Positions 33,359 through 45,300 of a DNA stretch of 64,000 nucleotides are shown one piece after another. The notes under the pieces were generated by a model that searched no databases, was not told the DNA's origin, and was given only the letters and a program-made list of their open reading frames with translations. Each line of letters opens with the position of its first letter. Positions within the stretch are counted from its first letter, which is position 1. Origin of the DNA: Watersipora subatra. Lineage: Eukaryota; Bryozoa; Gymnolaemata; Cheilostomatida; Watersiporidae. The stretch is from assembly GCF_963576615.1 (NCBI RefSeq), contig NC_088708.1, positions 50,827,196 through 50,891,195 on the forward strand, written 5' to 3'. A program made the translations under genes and the position numbers.

Positions 33359-36300
33359 ATGGCAGCGCCCAGCACCACGTTGTTCAAGAAAACACCTATA
33401 AGAGCTTCTCCAAAAATCCAAAATGACGAGAACTCGGCAGGAGCTGAATATTGGAAGTCATTTGAGGTTTGAGATTTACTAAATTTATTACATAATGCTT
33501 CTATTGGTTCAGTACAATAAAAGCGCTTGTTGCTAAATCTTATGAACTAAAACATGGTGATATTTGATCTTCTAACTATCTTACAGATTTTATTATCATT
33601 TTTGTTACACAGCCATGTATGCTTTCTTTCTAGAATGATGCTTCAAGTCAAGCAGAAAAGGAGCTCATTTTTTGATTAACAATTCTTATTTCGTATTATC
33701 TGGCTTTCTTTAACGCCTAAATCTGCCTTTATTTACAAACAAACACACGTTTCATCTGATAATAGAATGTAGGCTAAGGGCTACCAATCACAGTATCACA
33801 GCTCGTCTCCATTTTTTAGTAAAGTCAATGTCGATCTTATGTTTTATGACCGAGAAAGATGTCCTATACATTTTTAATGTATGCAGATATGTACATATTA
33901 TTAAAATTTGCTCCATCCCTCCTAACATGAAACATCAGCTACATTTTGCTAGGGCAAACTTTTATTACAATATTTATACTTAATCGTAACTTTGCTAAGC
34001 TAAGTTCTTCTAACGCGCCTAACGCTAACATACCTTCTAACGCTAACATACTACCAAAATATTAGGCTAGACCTCTTTTACTTTAGCAATATCAAATCAG
34101 TACTATCTTCCTCAATCAGTATGAATAAACATTTCTTGAAAGATCAAACATGCTGTTGCTAACAACAAAGCAAACTTGTCACACACTTGCAACTAGAAGT
34201 AAGTGATCATTGACAAAAGGTTTGCTCATGCCTGCTAACTAAGACATGATTGCATCTCAAGTAATTAAGATGAAAAATTTCCTTCATAATTAACCGAACA
34301 AAGCCATTAGTTAGTGTATGCTGATCTAAACAGTTTGCTCTGTAAAGCCTATCAAAGTTGTTCCTAAGCTCTGAAAGATATGCAACAGGTTGGGTTTTCC
34401 TCAGTACACTACAAAAAGGAATAAAAGCACACAGCAATGCTAGGTACAATAGAAAATGAACATGGCATACAGTTTTTACATTTTCTGAGACCGTTAGCGA
34501 TAAATCTTTACCACATTTTCAATTAGAGTACAAAACTGTACCCAATAAACGTGATGATTAAAATTGGTCTGCATACGAAGCTGATAGCAGCTTTGTCAAC
34601 ATTTTAGGTGATTTCTTCTATTATCAGTTCCGCAATTAGTGAGTTAATCAATAATAGCATTTACAGCAGTGATCAAAAAGTGTTGTAAATAGTTCTGTTG
34701 AAGTTGTAACAAATTTTCTATTTTTTGGAAAAATTTATTCACAAAGACATATGTGACAACTATTTCAAGCTTCGCTATGTATCTCAGAAGTTTTAATAAA
34801 CCTTAGTTATTACACGCTAATTCTTTTGTAGAAGTGCAGTACCAATAACTTAAACCTTTTTAACAACAATTGCATTATAGGCATCACTAGATTTTAACTA
34901 GTAAGAGCTGTTGCCGAAGTGAGGGTTAGAGGTTAGGATAAAAGATAGCTTTCAACAAGACTCCAACTCGTGACCTTCAGCTTGGTAGGCTGACACTTTA
35001 ACACCTGCACCAATCGACCCTCTTTGGGTATTTTTGAATAAATGTGCGACTTTTTATTTGTACATTTTTTATTGGCACATCTGACGATCTACCATTGCAC
35101 TTTGAACTGTAAAGGTACTAATATATGTATCATAGAGATACTCCTATATGTCGTTTTTTCTCCCAAGTTTAGCAAGAGAGAAAACGATATTGAAAGGGTA
35201 AATATTGGACTCTCGTTGTTCAAGTCAAATTTGAGAACTTGCACCGACTTGGCATTTTATGTTGTATCGAAAATTTTTGCATAATACGAAGCGAAACATT
35301 TATGTAAACCCTTTACGTCAAATGAATTTACTTGAAAAGATATTTTTGTTATAGAAGCGTCTACTGTATATCTAGTGACCACCGCAGTTAGTGAATGTCA
35401 AACCAGATAACATCATGGATCATCAAATGTATATCTAAATAATCTAATGCACACCACAGTTGTTGAATATCAATCCAGATAGCATTACAAATCCTCATCA
35501 AATGTATACCTACTGTGCCCCAGTTTGTCAATGTCAGGCCAGATAACATCAGAGTTAGGAGAAGAGTTGCACAGAGTGATTAATCGATTGTATGTGAACT
35601 CAACAGAATGCCGCAATTCTACGTTTTTAATGAGAGCAGCTGATGAGCTCTACTCGTGTCTAGCAGTTATCACTAGTTAACAGTTGATGACATCAAGCAG
35701 CTAAATGTACTGTAATGTTCAAACAGCTAAATGTACTGTGTGATTGTGATAGCAGTGCTGATCACAATTGTTGCCTGAACTCAATTTTGCGAGGTTTTTA
35801 TTTAGGTACCTACCAAAAAAAACAGGAGTCTAAATAATGCTTTAAAACAACACAATTTAGCTATTAGCTTCATATTTCTTGTGAACTATATTCATTTAAG
35901 GAGAGAAATCTTTTCTCTAGGAACTGTCGCTATGAGGATTGCCTATCATCTTTCGTTTTCTCTCTTTCTTCACTTTTCAGTTTCGTGTCAGTTAAATTTG
36001 GTTTTGGTAGCTGTTGCCTTCTGTTATGAGCCATTTTCATAAGTAGCACCTTTATTTGTAGCATAAAATATGTTTCTTTACAGTTTCCTATCACAAAGAA
36101 GGAATATGGACCTATTACAGATGTGCAGTTTTCTCCTACAGAGCCATACCAGTATGCTGTAACAAGCTCTACAAGAGTATGAATTTGATATAATTATAAA
36201 TTTATACCTTGGGTGTCAATTCGTTAAACTAATGCTAAATATAAGTTTTGTTGTTCTCAAAGTACTCTACATGCCAACATATTAGTAGTAGGAGAGTGCA

Positions 36301-39300
36301 ACTCCGAGATCAGGTTGCAAAAGGTCTTGGAATATAAGCATCTTTTTCTATTTCACAAACCCTTCAAGTTTCACAACCTTTTAGCTTGTGCCATAGATCT
36401 AGACAGAACTTCTTTTGTTGCATACTATATATTATACTGATTTTTACCGTTGTAGGTGCAAATTTACAGCTGTGAAACAAATCAAATAGTTAAAACATTC
36501 TCTAAATTCAAGGAAGTTGTGCACTGCAGCAGGTATCGTCGCGATGGCAAGTTATTGCTTGCTGGTACAGAGGCTGGCATGGTTAAAGTTTATAACATAG
36601 AGAACAAGTCATGCCTGAGAATGCTACGAGGGCACAGGAGGTGAGGAGTAATCTATTATAGATGCCATGAGCTGACTGACACGTAGCAAACCTCTGACAG
36701 CGCTTGTCTGGTATACTTTGTAGTTATCCCATCATGTCTTTATGACTGTATTCCTATTGTAAGGTGAGCTGTCATTCTCACGTATCGGATGCTTTTGTCA
36801 ATAATCTTCAACATTGTGTTTCCTGTATGACAGCTGGACAACAGGTACTTGAATTCTATATATACCGTAAAACCTCTAATCGAACGCCATGATGCTCTAT
36901 TTTCAACTCTTTCTCTAAAGTGGCGGTAAATTGGAGGTGGCGTTCAAATAGAGGCTTGCGTTGTAGTTTTCTAATGGCTCGACAGAATTTTGGGAAGACG
37001 AATTTAGCCCTTTTATGGGTGAAATGAATGTCGCCTATATTTGGCCTTTTTTTCGATGAAGCGATATTAAACCTTTTGGATACCATAAATCTGCCAACTT
37101 ATCTCTAACATGTCAAAGATCTCTTAATAAATATGCATTGAGAAACCGAGAAAAATCTTTACTAGGTGATATCTATTGCTTGCAATTAACCTGCGATGAC
37201 ATTCTAACCTGCGGTCTGCTTTACAATTTGTTGGAGCTTTCTATTTTTATTTTATTTTAAATTTGAGGACATATTTTTATTTTATATCTATATTTACCAA
37301 TGTTGCATAAAGCCTCTAATCCGTAGGTTTCCTACTCTACTTTATTTCCCATTCTATTGAGTCGCGTTGTAAAGGTGTCAATTCAATTTACTACAAGTGA
37401 GATATCCAAACTAGATAGCCTTGCACTTTCTATTGATGTTTTTGTTTAATTGATAAGCATAAACCTTTTGTATAGTTTCACTTTTTCATTTGAGCAAGGT
37501 GTGTTTTTGACTTGCTGGAACTGTTTGCAGAAATTGTCAAAGTAAATAACATTCTACATTTTGAAAAGTTAATTCTCAAGCCTGGTTCAAGCCTCAATTC
37601 CCGCTACGGGTTTGTCGCAAAGATTTAGCAATACACGGACTGCCACGCACATTCACCATGCTGATACTTGCCGTAGGTGCTGAAAACGTACATCCTCTCC
37701 TGGGTGCCGCCTATGATCGCAGGCAGACCACCGGCTTTTCACGATGGGGTTAAAACTGGGCTTAAGTAAACATAGTAATCATATTGGTCATACAATGGTT
37801 AGGGAAGGGTGATTCCAATGTGTTTCATGTTTTTCGTCGTCCACAGTTGATGCCAGATTTGCTCCGCAATAACTTTAGGAGAGGTTTTTCATTTTTGAAG
37901 CTTGCTTTTACATTTACTGCAGTGCTGTTCATGGTGCACAGTTTCTCATGGACGGCTACAGGATTGTCACGTGCAGCGATGATCAAATGTCACTCATCTG
38001 GGACTTGGCCAGCGGTGAAAAACTCTGCTCATTCCACGAACACAAGGTCAGCTCCCACAGTTCTCGTTTTATGTTACAAAAACCCTGTGTACTATCTGTT
38101 TTTCAAGTGTATCAGCCTCTTCTGTCGTTGGCTGTCCTAGTACTGTAGATCAGGTGCTTCATCTGCCACAGGTCTGAAGTAAATCTATAGATTGTCAGAA
38201 TTTTGTTGTTGTCGTTTTTTATGTTTGGTGAAGCCAGTATTACGATTTGCAACTGTTTTGACGTTATGAAAGTTAGTGGGTGGTAATATTCATCGTTGTA
38301 TAGCTGTTTTCATGTAGCAGCATTGTAATACTGAAATAATTTTGGTTATTATTATTTCATCCGAAACCATATTTTGGCAACGAAAAGAGCAATTACCAGC
38401 ATCAAGTTTTGGAGCCAAATGGGTCAAATCTTCTTTACTACTGTCTAGGGAATTCCCATAGATTAAAACATATCAACATTTAGTACGCTTGGTATTTCCA
38501 TGCACAATGAGGGATCATCATGAGTCATTATGATCTGCATAATTAATTCATTGAGTGGTTAGGTGGCTCGCTGGTGTAGTGGTTGGTGTGGTGGTCTGAA
38601 AAATGGAGTATCCATGTTCAAATCCCATGTGAGGCATTTTTTTCCCAATTCTATTAACGTGACTAGTAAAGATTGCTGTCAAACAGAATATTTGTAATAC
38701 ATTTAGAGCAGGGGTTTTTAACCGGTGTGCCGCGGCACAGTAGTGTGCCATGAGAGATCATCAGATCATCAGCTTCTTTTCGAACGTCATCCATATTATT
38801 ATTATTAACTTATTATGTATTAAATTATGTAATTTATGTGCTTTAACTGTTCTCAGTCAGTTGACCTTTTCTGTCATAAAGCATTGAGAATAACTATTTG
38901 TTCAGCTCACGAAGGTTGATGACTAGTGCAGTTGGTTTGAGTGTCAATGAACAGTGCATCTCCAGGTTACGGCGTCCCTGTTTTTCGCCTTGTGATGGGG
39001 AACACAATGTTTTTTCACCCCTTTTTTATGGCATTTCCTCACCATATGACATCAACAAAAGTTTCTCTCGAAATTCAAATTTGGCAGTCGGTGTGTTGAC
39101 TCCGTTAGAATAACGAAGATGTCCAAATGCTATTCGCCGAAATCCTTCCCATAACGCCTGAAAGAGATGCAATGCTCGCTCTCCCTTTCTGTTCAGCATT
39201 CTTCTCATTTTGTAAATGCTTGATATTGCGTGAGTAAAACGAAAATTAGTAAAAAGTAAGGGAAAGTGATAAATTTATTGTGCATTATAGCGTTTAATGT

Positions 39301-42300
39301 AATATTTACTATAAACTATAATTTATTATACGTATATAACTACATATATAACATTAATTCGTTAGCCATGAGTCTTAAGATTGATGACTACTGTAGATGC
39401 TCCTATAACCTATACCTCCAAAAAGGTAAAAAATTTATGTGATGTTTTTGCTCTCTACTACGTAAAAAATTCCATATAAACTAAAGTGTAAAATTGGTCG
39501 AGTTTTCAAAATCGATTTGGATGTAAGTTAATTTCGCTGCTTTGGCGGAAGAAAAAACGCCGTGCGTTTAGCGTTATACTTATTATAAATAACTTTCGCG
39601 ACATTTTAGTTCGTCGTAATAGATCGTTAAATGTGTCGGCAAAAGACGAATAAGATAGTTGCTCAATTATTCATAAATACAAAGGCGATCGATTGGTACA
39701 GGTGTTACAGCGTCGGTTTACCAATCTGAATGTCACGAGTTGGAGTATTGTCGAAAATTATCTTTACCCTGACCCCTGGATAGTGATAGGCGACAAGCAG
39801 GTAGAACTGTTTTTTATAGTAAAAAGATTTTATTGTTTTGCCTTATAGAAGACGTACAAAATATTTGTTATTAGCTTTACTTTGCAGAATAGACTATGCT
39901 GTTTAGAAAAATAAGCAAATCGTTGTAAATGAACGTCGAAAATATGCAGGCCCTATCAATTGTTGTAAATTTACCGCAAATAGCCAGTGGGATTAATCAT
40001 TAAAAGGAAAAAAGTTGTTGATGCAAACCAATAATTCTGCAATTATGGTACCGCCCACAAATTTGTAGAGTTCAGTAAAGTTTTTCTTTTTTGCATGGCC
40101 AAAAGGGTGAGTTTGGAAAAATCTTGGAACGGATTAGGCAATTTACATGTATGTTACTGTTCTTATAACATAAATTTCCTGTAACGGAAACGTCCCTGGA
40201 ACAGATTATTTACATTATAGGGGCGTCTACTGTATTTGTTTTTTACCCGAGTATTTGCATTAGATTATTACTATGGGTTTGTATACGACTCTCTATCTCT
40301 ATATGACATTTTCCCCTTATGATGCCAACACCGGGACGAATTAATGTCATATGGCAGGGGTCTATTGTACTAAGGGGTCTACTGTACTAAGGGCTCTACT
40401 GTACTAAGGGCTCTACTGTACTAAGTGCTCTACTGTACTAAGGGCTCTACTGTACTAAGTGCTCTACTGTGCTAAGGGCTCTACTGTACTAAGGGCTCTA
40501 TTGTACTAAGCTAAATATCATGGATTCGAATTCCATACAAAGCGTTTTTTTCTGTTAGATTGTCACAATTATTCTGAGGTTTCGGAAGGCGAACAAGAGA
40601 GAGCTATGTGTCTCTTTACCATTCTTCCAAGCATATGCATGTTTTTTTATCAAAACAAGCCCAGGTTTCGCACTGAGTGTACAAATACGTTAAAAGACTT
40701 AATAATTATATGTATTCCTGAGTTAGAGTGTCATTCTGTATCACTTTGTTTGATGATGTGCCCCAGGATTTTGTAGATGAAAAAAGTATGCCGCAGGTCA
40801 AGAAAGGCTGAAAATCACTGCCTTGATGTAATTGGTTTAATTAAATATCACAAGCATCATTTCCTGCTCGGTGAACATAAACATTCATGACAAAATGTGT
40901 GAGATGATTACGCTAAAATATGATACAGGGTGTGAGATGATTATTCGGTAATTTTGTAAAACTAAGATGGGGTACTTTGTGTTTGTAGGACAATGTTCGA
41001 TGCTGCACTGTCAATCCTGCTGCTACAGATGTCATTTTAACAGGTAAATGGTCTTATAGACCATGATTGCGGAAATCTTTACATTAAGTTTATGGGGAGC
41101 ACACATGTTCGACGCATGTTCCACACATGTTCCACACATGTTCCACACGTCTATCTCATTATCTGTACCCAGGAGTTGTAATAAAAGAGAACTTTCGGCA
41201 ATGCACAAACTCGTCACATTCAGATTAGCAGACTTGTATTAGCAGTTTAGCAGTTTAGCAGTTTGTAGATTAGCAGTTTGTAGGACAATGTTCGATGCTG
41301 CACTGTCAATCCTGCTGCAGATGTCATTTTAACAGGTAAATGTTTGTAATACAGTGAGTGTCGAGCCCCTTGTGTTCAGGCTCTGAAGGAATATTGGCAA
41401 AGCTGTCAGAGTTGTCTTCTCTTTACATCATGTGACAGGTTTTTTGCTGACTTACCAGCGTATGCGGAACGAAAGTTTATTCATTTTCTCAGAACATCTA
41501 AGTGCTAGAGAGAGGTGACATGGTCATCATGTTATAGAATCATATAATGTTAGATTTATAACTTTCCTCATAGCAAGCTGGTTAGGCAGATATAACTTTA
41601 ATATTGACTGTTAGTATAGCGGTTAAGGCCATTCGCTGTCGAGCAGTGTAGTTTAGACGTCTTCATTAACATTCTTCTGTGTATTGTTTCCATCTCATAG
41701 AAACTCGATTACAATGTGCTAACTTATGAAACCTCTAAAAAGTGTAGGCACTTTCTGCTAGATTTGAAGCGTCTAGTTTATAAATCGAAGTTGTCTTATA
41801 ATGTAAGCTAGGTGAAAACTCAGTTGCTAATGTGTCATCATTGAGGTAGTAGTTATAGATCAATTATTTACCTACATGATGTTGGGTATAGACAGTGAAT
41901 CACCGCTTCAGCATTCTTTGGTTTGCGTGCAAAGAGGAAATATAAAGAATTAAATTGCATAGGATGACTGATCCATGGATTATGCTGAGCCAAGTTATGC
42001 ACTTTTTTGCTCAGGCAGTTACGACACTACAGCTAAGCTTCTGGATGTAAGGACCAAGAGTTGTGTACAAACTGTCTGTCATGGGGCACCCATAGAGGAT
42101 GTTATCATGTTCAACTCTGGCACGATATACATGACAGCTGGTATGTAATGCTTAGAGATAGCCTGTAGGAGTGTTGACAGCTGGTATGTAATGCTTAGAG
42201 ATGGCATGTAGGTGTGTCGACAGCTGGTATGTATTGCTTAGAGATGGCATGTAAGAGTGTTGACAGCTGGTATGTAATGCTTAGAAATGGCATGTATGAG

Positions 42301-45300
42301 TGCTGACAGCTGGCATGTAATGCTTAGAGATGGCATGTAGGAGTGCTGACAGCTGGTATGTAATGCTTAGAGATGGCATGTAGGAGTGCTGAGAGCTGGT
42401 ATGTTATGCTTAGAGATGGCATGTAGGAGTGTTGATAGCTAGTATGTAATGCTTAGAGATGGTATGTAAGAGTGTTGACAGCTGGTATGTTATGCTTAGA
42501 GATGGCATGTATGAGTGCTGAGAGCTGGTATGTTATGCTTAGAGATGGTATGTAGGAGTGTTGACAGGTGAAGACTAGCTTTCTCATTTTAGGAAACAGA
42601 TTTGACTGTGATTAGGCAACTTTTAAATCTTAGTAACTAGTTCCGCCTTTCTAATAGTCAGTGATGATGTCTAAGTGATTGTGCAGAAACCCCTATCGTA
42701 TGGCTTAGTATCTTTGTCTTTTTGTGTTAACAGATCATGCACTTCAGCGATATTAGAGCAATTTAATGATGGGATGCCCAATAACATCAAGTCTTTCATT
42801 TTTGTTCAATAGGATAATAATTATGCTCAACATTTTTCATGTAAAATAGTTGCCTTGCTACACTTGTGATGTCAAAGAGATTGTAGTTTGGATCATCTCC
42901 AGAACTCTCTTTAAACTAATCTTTAATAAACTCTCCATAAAACAGTAAATTCCGCTCTAATTGAAAGCCCATGTTAATGTTGAGCTTTAATTAAATAAAG
43001 TAACTTAAAAATTGCTTAGTTTGCGCGTGTTAGATTTATCACTATGTGCGCTTGTGCATATACTGTGAAACCTCTAATTGAACGCCACCTTTATTTTAAC
43101 GCCACTTCTATTTGACCACCACTATTATATGTAGAAAAAAGGTTGGAAAATAGAGCACCACTGTTGGTTCCAATTTCCAAAGGTGCCGTTCAATTTTCTA
43201 AAGGTTGGAAAATTGAACAGCACCTCCATTTGACCACCACTGTAGGGGAAGGGTTGAAAAATTGAGCACCATGGCATTCAAATAGAAGTTTTAACAAGGT
43301 TAGAAAAAATCATGATTTTCTTTAAAAATCACATTCTTTTTATTTAACTTAGATTTTTTTTATTTAAATCACTTTCTTTTTTAAACATCAATTACCAGTT
43401 TTTTTTCATAACCGCTAACATAATATTATTTTATTTTGTTGAAGTGTGCCACATGAAAACATTAGCAACATAACAAAACATTTTTGCATCACTTTAATTT
43501 ATTAAAAGTTGTTTTTATTTCAATTATGACCGAGTTGTGCAGTTCATATTCACAGTAGACCCTCTATAAGTCCCATTTTTTGACATGGAAAATATCAAAA
43601 CATGATTTTTTTAGGATGATTTAAATCATTTGGTTTTAATCGGCTAACCCTGGGTTTTACGGTATACACTAGTACATTCAATCCTTATTTTATGGTATAC
43701 ACTTGTACATTCAATCCTTATTTTATGGTATACACTTGTACATTCAATCCTTATTTTATGGTATACACTTGTACATTCAATCCTTATTTTATGGTATACA
43801 CTTGTACATTCAATCCTTATTTTATGGTATACACCTGTACATTCAATCCTTATTTTACGGTATACACTTGTACATTCAATCCTTATTTTATGGTATACAC
43901 TTGTACATTCAATCCTTATTTTTGGTTGCTGTAACAAGAAATGTTCTAACATATCCACTTTGCAAGTTGAATGTCATCTTTCATTAATGCGCGGGCTTGA
44001 TTGTCTTGAGATCAGGCTTGAATTTGCAACATTTCTGATGTATGAGCAATGAATTGCTGTAGGTGGCAGCACAGTGCGGGTCTGGGATGCTCTTGCTGGT
44101 GGTAAGTTGTTGATGGAACTGGCCAACCACCATAAGACTGTAATGAGCATTTCATTCGCTAAGAACTACACACAATTCCTCACAGCAGGCCTAGATAGGC
44201 AAGTATTGAGTCTGCGAAGTACATCATATGCTGCTCATCGGCTTGTCTTAGTGTAGATTTACTTGTGCAAGATATTAAATACTAACTTGCATAAGAAACT
44301 AAAAACTTATGCTTTGATCTGATATGAACATGTGCATTGCTCGCTGTTATATTTTATGCACCGTATATCCCCACATATAAGCCAATTCTGGAACGCGAAA
44401 ACTTTTTACAGAACTTAGGGGTTCGGCTTATACGCGCTTTACTGTGATTGAAAGCGAATGAAACAGCAGTATGCTAATTTAATTTTAACAACTACAACAC
44501 AAACTTTTATTAACTTAACTTTACTAATAAAAATAAAACATATCAATACTGGTTATCACTATAATTAACTCTTTTGCTACCAAAAAATTTTTATGGAGAC
44601 AAATATTAGGTAAACCAAATATTTGTCATTAGTGCATATAAGTTGTCATAACATTTGACCAAATTACTTAGCATAAAAATGTACAGCATTTGATGCCATA
44701 AGAAGGCCACAAATGTGTTGCAGAATCAGGTCAGACACTTTTTGTTCTCTTCATACTATCCTGGTGGCCCAGTTAAGCATGTTTCGAGTCAGGCCTGTTA
44801 CCACTATTACCATAGATTATGGCATTATTATTACTGTTAAAGGTAAATACTCTCACTACTACAATTGTCCGATAAATAGTCATCACAAGTCTGTTGATCT
44901 ACAATTTGTGAAATCTACGTAGCTGTAATGCATCGGATCATCGCGAAGAACAAATAGCTATAAAAATGTGTTATTGAAAAGCGAAACTATGGTCATGGTG
45001 AGATGCAAGCATTATCCATTGGCTCAAAGTCAACAGATGATTGTTTCTGTTTGATTAAGAGGAGACACGATAGGCTAATTAAACGAGTACGTACTCACCA
45101 GTCAGAAACATTTTGTACCAAGCCTGCAAAAGCTGCTCCATTTCTGCAACCTTTTTCTCTGATAGATACATACAGCATGTGACGATTTAAAGGGTCAACT
45201 TACATATATGCGAGTTCCTACAAATTCTCTGATTTCTGGGCAGTTTTTTAGGGTCGGTTTATTTGTGAGACAGGCTTATATGCAGGGATATATGGTACAT

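Noticed and set aside
39685..39750. Functional tRNA gene inside the TA-flanked element
   Set aside because: The acceptor and T arms do not pair properly and the B box is diverged, so only a tRNA-like relic is supported.
41611..41660. TTAGTATAGCGGTTAAGGCC as a functional tRNA gene
   Set aside because: The A-box region looks good but the rest cannot be folded into a cloverleaf and the B box is poor. At best it is a SINE fragment.
43644..43987. Frames repeating TCTFNPYFMVY or CTSVYHKIRIE
   Set aside because: A 33-bp minisatellite in an intron; no start context, no family similarity.
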